Below, piece by piece: positions 55,656 to 64,000 of a stretch of DNA of 64,000 nt. The notes below the pieces were generated by a model. The model worked only from the letters and a program-made list of their open reading frames with translations, did no database searches and was not told the origin of the DNA. Location: positions 124,001 to 188,000 of the forward strand of contig JAIBAY010000005.1 of the NCBI GenBank assembly GCA_019694975.1, read 5' to 3'. Made by a program: the position numbers and the translations under genes. This DNA is from Chitinophagales bacterium. GTDB lineage: Bacteria; Bacteroidota; Bacteroidia; Chitinophagales; UBA10324. Within the stretch, counting starts at the first letter, position 1. The number at the start of each line of letters is the position of its first letter.

Positions 55656-56681
55656 TTAAAAGCTTCCCTGCTGCACATCATTTAAGAATTGAATGATGCC
55701 CGGATAATAGTGCTGCTGATCATCCCACATAGCAAGATGGCTTCCTTCGGGACAATAAAGATACCGGCCATGTTGAACCAGCTTGCTCATCTCTTCCATC
55801 TCCTCCGGATTCATGGTATCATATTTCGCACCGACCATCAAAGTGGGAACATGAATATTATGAAGGTCATTCCACCGGTCCCAGTGCAACAGGCGGCCAC
55901 CGGTTTTGAATTCACTCGGTCCCTGCATCATCACATAAACCGCAGCATTCACATGTTTGAAACTCCGCAGCACCGGATCAGGATTAGGGACGATCCGGCA
56001 GATATGCTGATCATAGTATTCTTTCTGCACCAGTTGCAGATAAACAGGATTTTGGTAGTCTCCGTTCTTTTCAAACACCTCCAGCGAATCCACCAGTGAT
56101 TTGCGCATTTCACTCCTGAGTTTATTATTATACTGCTCATAACGGGGAATGCTCGCCACCATATTCGAAACAACCAATCCTTTCAGATTATCCTGGTATT
56201 TCAAAGCATATTCCATGGCCAGTATACCACCCCACGAATTCCCAAGAAGGTAGAAGTGATCCTTATCGAGGCCTAACCCTTTTCGTACCTGTTCCACTTC
56301 TTCCACAAAACGTGCGGTGGTCCATAAACTGCTGTCATCAGGCTGATCGCTGTAATAGGATCCCAACTGATCATATTCATAAAATTCTATACCCGCCTTC
56401 GGAAAAAAACTCTCAAAACACTCCATGTACTCATGCGTCATGGCGGGTCCGCCATGCAGCAGCAATACCTTAATCGGCCCGTTGCCAAAGCGTTTTGTCC
56501 AGACCTTGTATTTACCATCAATGGTTATCAGCTTAATACCGGCTGTTTGGATGCCGCTGTCTGCCACATCAAAGTAGCTGCATGAGGCAGACATATTCGC
56601 TCCTGAAGTGGTTGGTGCCTGTTGCCTGCAGGAAGCTGAAAACAGGAATAACCCGATTGCGATTGCGTGTAATATTTTCAT
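55656..56681 (-). CDS. Proline iminopeptidase-family (S33) alpha/beta-hydrolase lipoprotein
   Basis: 341 aa from the ATG at 56681 (lipobox LFLFSASC, Cys18). The longer frame to 56792 adds a non-conserved stretch. Oxyanion motif LLHGGPAMTHEY (HGGP, residues 76-79), nucleophile elbow LGNSWGG (Ser149), EYDQLGSYYSDQP, and the acid and His in VGAKYDTMNP and PEGSHLAMWDD. Cleaves N-terminal proline or acts as an amidase on small amides. Convergent with the DUF5916 gene. Confidence 0.92.
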   Translation of the reverse strand: MKILHAIAIGLFLFSASCRQQAPTTSGANMSASCSYFDVADSGIQTAGIKLITIDGKYKVWTKRFGNGPIKVLLLHGGPAMTHEYMECFESFFPKAGIEFYEYDQLGSYYSDQPDDSSLWTTARFVEEVEQVRKGLGLDKDHFYLLGNSWGGILAMEYALKYQDNLKGLVVSNMVASIPRYEQYNNKLRSEMRKSLVDSLEVFEKNGDYQNPVYLQLVQKEYYDQHICRIVPNPDPVLRSFKHVNAAVYVMMQGPSEFKTGGRLLHWDRWNDLHNIHVPTLMVGAKYDTMNPEEMEEMSKLVQHGRYLYCPEGSHLAMWDDQQHYYPGIIQFLNDVQQGSF

Positions 56682-56830
56682 GTTGGTGGATTTGTAATAA
56701 ATGTAATGCTTTCCACGCAATGGTAACTGATGCCATTGTACATGATACACCGTTCTTCCGGTTATGCAATATTTTTTACCGGGCAGGTGCAAAGAGAAAA
56801 ATCAAACCAGGAAAGGCGTAATGTAAATCG

Positions 56831-57718
56831 TCACACCTCCGTAAGCACTTCTTTCATTTTCGTCAGTTCCATCACTTTGTCGGCAACGCCCGCCAGTTCA
56901 TAATCATGCAGGATGGAATTAACAAGTGCCAGGATGGTTTCGAGATTGGTACAAGGCAGATAGTGGGAAGGTTTTGGTGTAATATTCAGTTTCTTGAGAA
57001 ACATCGTGATATCGTCGCGGGAGAAAATTATACCCTTGTTAAAAGGATTTATATAAAACAAAAGGCTGCTTTTTACCTTTTGCTCCGTCTCATCAGGTTC
57101 CATTAAATCTTTATGGAAGGATAAGACAAAATGTTGCGGGAGGTTTATACCATACACAGGCATCTTAATCTTATCGGCGAGAATCAGGTACAGCAACGAA
57201 AGCGAAACAGGATTCCCTTTCTTTGTTTCCAGTAAAATATTGAGGTAAGCATTCTGCGGATCATGAATATTAGAAGTATTACCCGAAAAACCATTGAGCT
57301 GGAATAATACATGGTTAAAAACATTCACCTGCTCCAGTGGCGTGAGGTTGTAATTCATCTCCAGCCAGATTTCCTTGCTGAGCTTTTCAATCTGCGCATT
57401 AATCTTTGCAATACTCAGGTCAGGGTACTGGTACCGCGCGATGATGATGGCCGCCTCCAGCAAATTATCCTGTCGCTTTTTGACCCAGCGTTTCAGGTCT
57501 TTCACCACTGTTTCAAACTGTATAAGATGAATCAGTTCTTCCAGCCTGTAATGCAGATCAGGGTTAAAAGTTTTCTCCCATGCAGCTTCTAACGAAGGAA
57601 TGATGGCTGTTCCCAGCGCAATGAGCCTGTCTGTTACATGCCTGTACACCTCTTCATCAGGATCATCGAGGAGGTTGATGAGGGCACTCAGCTCATTTTC
57701 TTTCAGATGCGATTTCAA
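56831..57718 (-). CDS. SirB1-like transglutaminase-fold protein
   Basis: 295 aa. The N-terminal about 75 aa are HEAT-like helices (ALINLLDDPDEEVYRHVTDRL), then the SirB1/transglutaminase-like domain: LEMNYNLTPLEQVNVFNHVLF, NAYLNILLETKKGNPVSLSLLY, MPVYGINLPQHFVL with the His of the fold. The catalytic Cys of true transglutaminases is replaced by Ser in the NPVSLS motif, as is usual in SirB1, so it is probably not an active transglutaminase. 18 nt after topA, so likely co-transcribed with it. Confidence 0.87.
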   Translation of the reverse strand: MKSHLKENELSALINLLDDPDEEVYRHVTDRLIALGTAIIPSLEAAWEKTFNPDLHYRLEELIHLIQFETVVKDLKRWVKKRQDNLLEAAIIIARYQYPDLSIAKINAQIEKLSKEIWLEMNYNLTPLEQVNVFNHVLFQLNGFSGNTSNIHDPQNAYLNILLETKKGNPVSLSLLYLILADKIKMPVYGINLPQHFVLSFHKDLMEPDETEQKVKSSLLFYINPFNKGIIFSRDDITMFLKKLNITPKPSHYLPCTNLETILALVNSILHDYELAGVADKVMELTKMKEVLTEV

Positions 57719-57736
57719 ATGATGATCAGGACAAGT

Positions 57737-60112
57737 TTAACTTCCTTTACGTTTAAATCGGCCAAATGTTTTTTTCGGAGCATCCTTCGCTTTTTCAAGC
57801 AACTCCATGCAGTCATCCAGCGTAAGATCCTTTGGCTCCTTTCCGGCCGGAATTTTTGCGTTCAGCTTCCCGCTTTTTACATAAGGTCCCCATTTGCCTT
57901 CCAGTATGGATATCCCGTTCGCTTTAAATTCTTTGATGACACTGGAAGCTTTTGCCTTAATCAGTTCAATGGCTTCATCCAGGGTAATCGTCATCGGATC
58001 CTGGTCCTTCCGCAAGGAATAAAACTTCTTGTCATGCAACACATATGGACCGAACCTGCCTTCGCTCACAGTCACATCCTGGTTTTCATACTGGCCTGCT
58101 ACACGTGGTAATTTGAATAGCTCCATCGCATCTTCGAAGGAAATGGTTTCCAGGTTCATGCCGCTCCGCAGTTTCGCATACCTTGGTTTCTCTTCATCAT
58201 CCGTGCCGCCGATCTGTACCATCGGACCATACCTGCCCATACGCGCAATCACCTTGCGTCCGCTTTGCGGATCCGTTCCAAGATCCCGTTCTCCGGTTAC
58301 GCGATCAGCATTTTCCAGTGTGTTTTCCACGTTTTTATGAAATGGTTTGTAAAAGTCATCAATCATCTCGTCCCACTTTTTCATACCATTACTGATATCA
58401 TCAAACTCGCGCTCAATCTCGGCGGTGAATCCATAATCCATTACTGTCTGAAAATGCTGCATCAGGAAATCATTCACCATCATACCAATGTCGGTAGGAA
58501 ACATTTTCGATTTCTCTGTTCCGAATGTTTCCGTATCCACCACCTTCGTAACCTCATCATTTTTCAGCTTCAGCATCCGGTATTCCCTGCGCATGCCTTC
58601 CTTGTCTTTCTTCTCCACATATCCTCTTTTCTGAATCGTACTGATCGTTGGCGCATAGGTGGATGGCCGGCCAATTCCCAATTCCTCCAGCTTTTTTACC
58701 AGCGAAGCTTCCGTGTAACGCGCTGCAGCGCGTGTAAACCTTTCTGTTGCATTCATCTCCACAAAATCCAATACCTGGCCGGGCTTTAACGGAGGCAAGG
58801 TGGTGGATTCTTCCACAGCGGAAGGCAACGGATCAGCCTGTGCTTCATCATCATCCGACTCCATGTACACCTTCAGAAAGCCATCAAACATCAGCACTTC
58901 ACCACTTGCTGCCAGTTCTTCGTCCTTCATAGTTGATATGGAAATCTTTGCCGTAGTCTTCTCCAGCTGTGCATCACTCATCTGTGATGCAATGGTGCGT
59001 TTCCAGATAAGATTGTACAGCCGCTGCTCATCATTTTCTCCTTCAATATCTTTATGTTCGATATAAGATGGACGGATGGCTTCATGAGCTTCCTGCGCAT
59101 TAGCGGTTTTCGTGGAATACTTTCTTTGCTGCGCGTACTGCTTGCCGTATGATTTCACGATTTCTTCCTGAATCAGTTGCAATGCCGTCTCCGACAGATT
59201 GGTAGAATCCGTCCTCATATAAGTAATCTTACCTGACTCATAAAGCCGTTGTGCAACAAGCATCGTCTTTGCAACGGAATAACCGAGCTTCCTGCTTGCT
59301 TCCTGCTGTAATGTGGAGGTGGTAAAGGGCGCTGAGGGTGACTTCTTTCCGGGCTTCACCTGCACATCGCGCACTGTATAATCGGCACCGCTGCAGGCTT
59401 TCAGAAAAGCTTCCGCATCCTTTTCTTTACTTTTATTTTTCGGAAGTTCGGCCTTGAAAGTTACGGCATTACCAAACTTATCTTTTGCCTTAAACAAGGC
59501 AATGATCTTATAACTGGATTCTGATACGAAGTTGTTGATTTCGCGTTCCCGCTCTACGATCAGCCGAACGGCAACAGATTGTACACGTCCGGCAGACAGT
59601 GACTTGGAATTGGAAATCTTTCGCCACAGAATCGGTGAAAGTTCAAAACCAACCAAACGATCCAGTATCCTGCGTGCCTGCTGTGCATTAACCATGTTCA
59701 GGTCGATGCTGCGCGGACTTTTCACCGCTTCGAGAATTGCCTGCTTAGTGATCTCATGAAATACAATACGCTTGGTATCTTTTACATCTAACCCGAGTGC
59801 CTGGCATAAATGCCAGGAGATGGCTTCCCCTTCACGGTCCTCATCTGTTGCCAGCCACACATCGCCTGCACCCTTAACAAGCCGCTTTAATTCTTTAACC
59901 ACTTCCTTTTTTTCTGCACTCACCTCATAGGTCGGCTCATAACGGTTTGCCACGTTGATGGCTTTGTCCGATTTCGGCAAATCACGGATATGTCCATAGC
60001 TGGACTTTACAATAAAATCATTATCCAAAAATTTTTCCAGCGTTTTAGCTTTTGCGGGACTCTCCACAATCATCAAATGCTTACCGCCTTCTTTTACTTT
60101 CTTTTTTGCCAT
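57737..60112 (-). CDS. topA: DNA topoisomerase I
   Basis: 791 aa. Toprim motifs Glu17 (IVESPAKAKT) and Asp90/Asp92 (ATDEDREGEAI), LSAGRVQS, and the active Tyr298 in ITYMRTDSTNLS. The C-terminus has no zinc fingers but carries the three short repeat modules usual in Bacteroidota (GRYGPMVQIG, GRFGPYVLHD, GKWGPYVKSG) and ends in a basic Lys-rich tail. Relaxes negative supercoils. Followed closely by a SirB1-like gene. Confidence 0.97.
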   Translation of the reverse strand: MAKKKVKEGGKHLMIVESPAKAKTLEKFLDNDFIVKSSYGHIRDLPKSDKAINVANRYEPTYEVSAEKKEVVKELKRLVKGAGDVWLATDEDREGEAISWHLCQALGLDVKDTKRIVFHEITKQAILEAVKSPRSIDLNMVNAQQARRILDRLVGFELSPILWRKISNSKSLSAGRVQSVAVRLIVEREREINNFVSESSYKIIALFKAKDKFGNAVTFKAELPKNKSKEKDAEAFLKACSGADYTVRDVQVKPGKKSPSAPFTTSTLQQEASRKLGYSVAKTMLVAQRLYESGKITYMRTDSTNLSETALQLIQEEIVKSYGKQYAQQRKYSTKTANAQEAHEAIRPSYIEHKDIEGENDEQRLYNLIWKRTIASQMSDAQLEKTTAKISISTMKDEELAASGEVLMFDGFLKVYMESDDDEAQADPLPSAVEESTTLPPLKPGQVLDFVEMNATERFTRAAARYTEASLVKKLEELGIGRPSTYAPTISTIQKRGYVEKKDKEGMRREYRMLKLKNDEVTKVVDTETFGTEKSKMFPTDIGMMVNDFLMQHFQTVMDYGFTAEIEREFDDISNGMKKWDEMIDDFYKPFHKNVENTLENADRVTGERDLGTDPQSGRKVIARMGRYGPMVQIGGTDDEEKPRYAKLRSGMNLETISFEDAMELFKLPRVAGQYENQDVTVSEGRFGPYVLHDKKFYSLRKDQDPMTITLDEAIELIKAKASSVIKEFKANGISILEGKWGPYVKSGKLNAKIPAGKEPKDLTLDDCMELLEKAKDAPKKTFGRFKRKGS

Positions 60113-60352
60113 GCAGACACTGATAAGTAATAATTACAAAAAATCTCCATCCTCACTTTGGCGCAAAGTAAAAAGTTTAACTGTGAATATTCAAAATTTT
60201 TCTGTGCAGGTGATTGCATGTGATGAACAGGTCATCATCAGTCAATGCAAACATCGGAGACTGTTAATAATTGTATTGCAGAAGAAAATCAGGATCGCTT
60301 TTGCAGCATATTCAGTTTGCTGACCTGCCGGCATTTCCCTCACCGGCAGCGA

Positions 60353-60586
60353 TCAGAAATCGTTGCGCCATACTCCATCGGCAATGCGTTCCCTTATCAT
60401 CTCTTTGCTGCGGCAACGCTTACATTGCGGGTGTGAAAACATTTTTTTTACGATGTGCTGAGGACAGGCAATTAAACCACAACTTTGACACCGGTACCTG
60501 ATGATGCGCGAGCCTGAAGTAAAAAATATTCCATGCTTCACAGCATGCTGTCCAGCTTCACAAAAATAAACCGTATTGTCTGCCAT
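60353..60586 (-). CDS. Small zinc-ribbon-like protein
   Basis: 77 aa from the ATG at 60586. Metal-ligand pattern FCEAGQH (Cys9, His14), RCQSCG (Cys33, Cys36), CPQH (Cys41, His44), HPQCKRC (His52, Cys55, Cys58), which looks like one or two structural zinc sites. No signal peptide. Between the saccharopine-dehydrogenase-like gene and topA, both on the same strand. The regular Cys/His pattern argues it is real, but there is no named family. Confidence 0.5.
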   Translation of the reverse strand: MADNTVYFCEAGQHAVKHGIFFTSGSRIIRYRCQSCGLIACPQHIVKKMFSHPQCKRCRSKEMIRERIADGVWRNDF

Positions 60587-60676
60587 GATTGCTTATGTGT
60601 TTAGCCGTGAATCGTAATCACTGCATCCTGCAGCAAGTTGACAAAGATGAACTGCTCATCATTGAACCACATTGCA

Positions 60677-62032
60677 TTAATGCTCCTTTTGCAGCGCTTT
60701 TTCTTCTCCGTCAAATGCAATGCCCAGTGAGCTGAGTTCTTTCAAAACAGGATTATAAACCTGTGACATTACAGGAATATGAACACCTGTCAGGAATATT
60801 TCAGATTGCAGCAGGAGCCTCACCATGATACCCATCGGCAAGCCCACTGTTTTAGCCATTGCCGTACGCTGCGCATCTTCTCCTTTCAGTACCATGGTGC
60901 TGATATGTTCATGCGATTTATCTTCCAGTGTATATTGTATTTCATGCCGCATCACAATCATATCATTATCGGTTGGCTGCATCTTCCATCTCCGCACCAG
61001 CAAGTCCTGCAATACTTCAGCAGGCGTACCGCTTTCAATGCCAATGTTATCATCGCTGAAGAGTCCCAGCCATTCCAGGCGGTGCAAAACAGCAGGTTCA
61101 AGATCCAGCAATTTCGCAACTTTTGATTTCACACTCCTGCCTTCCCACTTCGCCTTTTCCGGAAGATAGCAGTTAACCCAACCCGCATAGGTCATCTTTT
61201 TCAGACCATTTAGTGTATAGCTGTCATCCGTCAGGCCTAATTGCACGAGCGCATCCCAGGCTTCACAGTAACCTTCTTTGCGCAGTGTTGAACGCAAGAT
61301 TGTCTCCACTCCCTCCAATCCGTATTTTGAAATATAGGACAGGGAATCACGATTCGGATATGATTCATATTTCCCTAATCCTTTGATCTTAAATTTTTCT
61401 GTATGGGAAAATAACCGATGGTATGGAACAAACTTCTGAACACCCCGATCGAGGTACTGTGCGGTGTTCTGACCTGCCAGCACTACATTTCTCGGATTCC
61501 AGGTAACTTTATAATGCCAGGGATTATCATCCGATTCCGGTGCCACCAGGCCGCCTGTTCCCGACTTGAACGATGTTATCCTGCCGCCTCTGCCCTGAAT
61601 ATCATGAATCAGCTGCATGGCACTCATGTGATCAATGCCCGGATCAAGCCCCATTTCACACATGAAGAGCAAGCCGGCCTTTTTCACCTCTTCATTCAGC
61701 AATTGCAGTTCGGGAGAAACATAAGATGCAGTGATCAGGTGCTTCTTACAGGACAGGCAATCCTTAGCAACAAGGATGTGAAGATGTGGCGGCAACATAG
61801 AGATAACAACATCATGTGCTTCAATCTCCGATTTTCTTTGCACTTCATCAAGGGCATCGAAGGCAATCGCGCGGCCCGCAGCATTGTTACCGACTTTATC
61901 GGCAGCGGCTTCCGCCGATTGATCACCTACGGAGACCGTTGCATTAAACTCCACAGCATGCGACAGCAAATAATCAATCAGCACTGTGGCAGAGCGACCG
62001 GCACCTAACAACAGGATTCTATTCATCATCAA
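60677..62032 (-). CDS. Saccharopine dehydrogenase-like (LYS9-type) NAD(P)-dependent enzyme
   Basis: 451 aa. Rossmann motif LLLGAGRSATVLIDYL at the N-terminus; SMLPPHLHILVAKDCL, HLITASYVSPELQLL and EMGLDPGIDHMSAM are hallmarks of the saccharopine dehydrogenase family. FKSGTGGLVAPESDDNPWHYKVTWNPRNVVLAGQ matches the LYS9/glutamate-forming and related carboxynorspermidine dehydrogenases. Likely in lysine or polyamine metabolism. A -7 promoter element lies directly upstream. Divergent from cdd. Confidence 0.9.
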   Translation of the reverse strand: MMMNRILLLGAGRSATVLIDYLLSHAVEFNATVSVGDQSAEAAADKVGNNAAGRAIAFDALDEVQRKSEIEAHDVVISMLPPHLHILVAKDCLSCKKHLITASYVSPELQLLNEEVKKAGLLFMCEMGLDPGIDHMSAMQLIHDIQGRGGRITSFKSGTGGLVAPESDDNPWHYKVTWNPRNVVLAGQNTAQYLDRGVQKFVPYHRLFSHTEKFKIKGLGKYESYPNRDSLSYISKYGLEGVETILRSTLRKEGYCEAWDALVQLGLTDDSYTLNGLKKMTYAGWVNCYLPEKAKWEGRSVKSKVAKLLDLEPAVLHRLEWLGLFSDDNIGIESGTPAEVLQDLLVRRWKMQPTDNDMIVMRHEIQYTLEDKSHEHISTMVLKGEDAQRTAMAKTVGLPMGIMVRLLLQSEIFLTGVHIPVMSQVYNPVLKELSSLGIAFDGEEKALQKEH

Positions 62033-62046
62033 AAAAAATTAACTTG

Positions 62047-62054
62047 CAAAAGTA
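62047..62054 (-). promoter_or_regulatory. -7 promoter element (TACTTTTG) of the saccharopine dehydrogenase-like gene
   Basis: Exact TAnnTTTG followed by C, 14 nt before the start codon. The divergent cdd gene has CACCTTTG at 62100-62107 as its own weaker -7 box. Confidence 0.5.
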
Positions 62055-62125
62055 ATCAACCGGCAGGTGACCTTTTAGCAATCAACATAAAATGATTTTC
62101 ACCTTTGCGATGCGAATAAACTGAT

Positions 62126-62614
62126 ATGAAGGAAACGCAACTGATCGTCGCTTATAAAGAACTGGAACATGCCGGTGAACTACCACCTGTCTTCCAGGAA
62201 CTATTGCGGAAAGCCAAAGAAGCGGTGGGTGATGCCTATGCTCCATACTCCAATTTTTATGTAGGTGCCGCAGCGTTATTAGCAAATGGTGTGATGGTGA
62301 AAGGCAGTAACCAGGAGAATGCATCATCGCCGGTTGGCATCTGTGCCGAGAGAGTAACCTTATCCGCTGTTTCTGCAATGTATCCCGGCATTGCCATTGA
62401 AGCACTTGCCATTTCCGCAAAACCACTTAACCATACTTTGAACGAACCGGCGGCGCCTTGTGGCATTTGCCGGCAAACGATTGCTGAATATGAAGAGCGT
62501 TTTAAGAAAAACATACAGATAATTCTGCAGGGAGAATCAGGTAAAATTCTATGGCTGCAGTCCGCACAAATCCTGTTACCGTTTTCTTTTGGAAGAGATG
62601 ACCTGAACCCTTGA
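62126..62614 (+). CDS. cdd: Cytidine deaminase
   Basis: 162 aa. Zinc motifs Cys73-Ala-Glu75 (GICAERV) and Cys112-x2-Cys115 (PCGICRQ), the homotetrameric three-cysteine type. YAPYSNFYVGAA is the substrate-binding signature. Deaminates cytidine and deoxycytidine in pyrimidine salvage. Own promoter-like box 18 nt upstream. Confidence 0.96.
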   Translation: MKETQLIVAYKELEHAGELPPVFQELLRKAKEAVGDAYAPYSNFYVGAAALLANGVMVKGSNQENASSPVGICAERVTLSAVSAMYPGIAIEALAISAKPLNHTLNEPAAPCGICRQTIAEYEERFKKNIQIILQGESGKILWLQSAQILLPFSFGRDDLNP

Positions 62615-62712
62615 TCAACGCAGGCAACGTCTTTCCATAACCTGGCAACTTGCCATGAATGTTGTTTATCGGTTCTGATATGCCACGAAAAGAAGCTGCT
62701 GTTGCTTTTTGA

Positions 62713-64000
62713 ATGCTCTGCCTGAGCCTGCTGCTGCTGTGGCTCTACAAATTTCCATTTCTCGGTTTAACTTACTTCTGGGATGAGAGTTGGTCATATG
62801 GCGTCGCTATCAATAAAGTGGCGGAAGGCACTCCCAGTCTCCTGCCCTCCAGCCTTTCTCCCGAACTCTCGCGCGGACATCCGCTCATGTACTATTTTAT
62901 CAATGCGATTGTTGCCAAAACATTTGGGTTCTCACCTTTTGTAATGCATACCTTTTCGCTGCTTATCGCTTCCGCTTTCCTCATCGCATTTTTTTTCATG
63001 CTGCTTCGATTTTCAAACCCTGCATTCGCCTTGCTTGGTTCCCTCCTCCTATTGACACAGGAAGTTTTTATCGTACAATCGTCATTTATGCTGCCCGAGG
63101 TTTTTATCTCCTTACTGGTGATGACAACGATCTTTCTCCTGGTCACTGACCGCATTTTTCTTTACATCATCTCTGCTACTTTACTGGTTTTAACCAAAGA
63201 GTCGGGACTTGTGGTCGCTACCGCTACAGGAATCGTTTATGCCGTACAACTTCTCAGACAGCAGTACTCCGAGAAAAAGTATTCACTGACAACCCTGTTA
63301 AAAAAAGTCTGCCGGTATTTCTTCCCGTAATAACAGGAATTCTCTTTTACGTGATCCAGAAATTAACGTACGGCTGGTTCCTTTTTCCATTACATGTTCA
63401 GATGGCGGATTTCAGTTGGGCTAAGATCAGCAATCACTTGCTGGTGGTGTGGCTATTTGTTTTTTGGGGCTATGGGAGAGAGGAACTTTTTGTATTGGTG
63501 GCATTAACAGTTTGCCTGGTATCAATTTCCTGTTTGTGGCAGCATAAAAAATACAACAAGCAACTGTGGAAAGTTACGATAACGGCCTGCTTTGTTTTCT
63601 GCTGTTATACTGCTTTTACGGCCATCAACTTTATTTCTCTACGATACCTGATTCCACTCATTTCCCTGTTAATTTTCCTGGTAAGCATTTGGGGATATCA
63701 TTTGTATTTGAAGGGATATAAGTTTACAGGCTTCTTGCTTGCTATATGCATCGCATTTGCATTCCACCATGATTTTACTTCGGAACCTACCTGGATGGAT
63801 GATGTTTCCCTCAACTATGCAGATAATATTACCGTGCAACAAGCCGCAATCGGTTACATGGAAAGCACTTCAGTCAGAACTGCAAGCATCTGCACCAGCT
63901 ATACGTTGTACTTTTTATTGACACACCCTGAACTTTCCGCACTTGACGGTCCAGCCTTTTCTAATGTAATGGGCGATACCTTGAACTACAATGCGGATTA
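62713..64000 (+). CDS. GT39/ArnT-like membrane glycosyltransferase, frameshifted at a seven-A run; 3' end beyond the window
   Basis: Frame 1 runs from the ATG at 62713 to a TAA at 63328-63330 (205 codons). From 63306 the -1 frame is open to the window end and continues the same hydrophobic protein (LPVFLPVITGILFYVIQKLTYGWF and so on). The N-terminus has a GT39/PMT-type first loop with FWDESWSYG (candidate catalytic Asp/Glu) and GHPLMYYFINA. The junction is TTA AAA AAA GTC, seven A's at 63300-63306; one more A, or a -1 slip, restores one chain of more than 420 aa. Could be an assembly error, a dead gene, or programmed slippage. Confidence 0.8.

Noticed and set aside
61418..62008. Plus-strand ORF of 196 codons
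   Set aside because: It lies wholly antisense to the conserved saccharopine-dehydrogenase-like gene and has no domain signal; a reverse-frame shadow.

Overview
The window comes from a member of the Bacteroidota, most likely an environmental Chitinophagales- or Saprospiria-like lineage. The evidence is consistent across the window. There are several type IX secretion (T9SS) substrates with type A or CHU_C-like type B sorting domains and a PorP/SprF protein. There is a CarboxypepD_reg/TonB receptor, HU-CCDC81, DUF1573, DUF4920, DUF5916 and DUF983 proteins, and a rpsF-rpsR-rplI operon. Promoters match the Bacteroidota -33/-7 type (TTG, about 19 nt, TAnnTTTG), and almost no gene has a Shine-Dalgarno sequence. 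No rRNA, tRNA, CRISPR array, transposase or prophage was recognised.

Layout. 1-2442 (minus strand) is an operon-like set: an MpaB/latex-clearing-type oxygenase followed by two paralogous polytopic membrane proteins that look like PaxB/Pyr4-type terpene cyclases, the last cut by the window edge. 2755-5967 encodes an ADP/ATP-carrier-like transporter fused to HEAT repeats, plus a separate cyclic-nucleotide-binding protein. 5968-10537 holds an HD phosphohydrolase, the ribosomal S6-S18-L9 operon, a secreted DUF6134-like protein and adenine deaminase. 11147-18496 is a T9SS block: a giant repeat protein with a type B sorting domain, PorP/SprF (its start is apparently broken by one base), an HU-CCDC81 protein and a double lamin-tail-domain protein. 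18499-21407 is a tightly packed operon ending in VTC-domain, DUF4956 and DUF2490 genes. 21415-24970 (minus) pairs an SdiA-regulated-type lipoprotein with a kinase-like/Omp85 barrel fusion. 25229-32523 holds a TonB receptor, DinB-like, TSUP, FKBP, esterase, thiolase and trmD genes. 32739-37098 has the DUF1573-yajC-coaE cluster and a three-gene ABC transporter. 37111-41911 includes DUF4920/YciI, DUF983, lon and a small, possibly acquired membrane protein. 42075-46212 has an outer-membrane barrel and two T9SS type A proteins. 46359-48539 has an uncharacterised 471-aa protein and an SDR. 48738-55517 is a LytS/LytTR two-component system followed by a DUF885 peptidase and a DUF5916 outer-membrane protein. 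55656-64000 holds an S33 peptidase, a SirB1-like protein, topA, a small zinc-ribbon protein, a saccharopine-dehydrogenase-like enzyme, cdd and a frameshifted GT39-like glycosyltransferase.

The strongest new observation is a shared cis element. Two near-identical sites, GCAATTGGTCT then 14 nt then TTGGTCTAAA plus an AT-rich tail, lie at 50660-50700 and 52920-52960. Both are direct repeats with a 21-bp period, as known for LytTR regulators. They lie upstream of the DUF885 peptidase gene (one is also upstream of the sensor kinase gene) and upstream of the DUF5916 gene, which defines a probable local LytTR regulon. Other points worth following are the candidate terpenoid-type operon at the left edge, the kinase-like/Omp85 fusion and the surface polyphosphate-type operon. 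Start sites were chosen from signal peptides, family length and promoter position. Function calls are from reading motifs only; no database search was possible.
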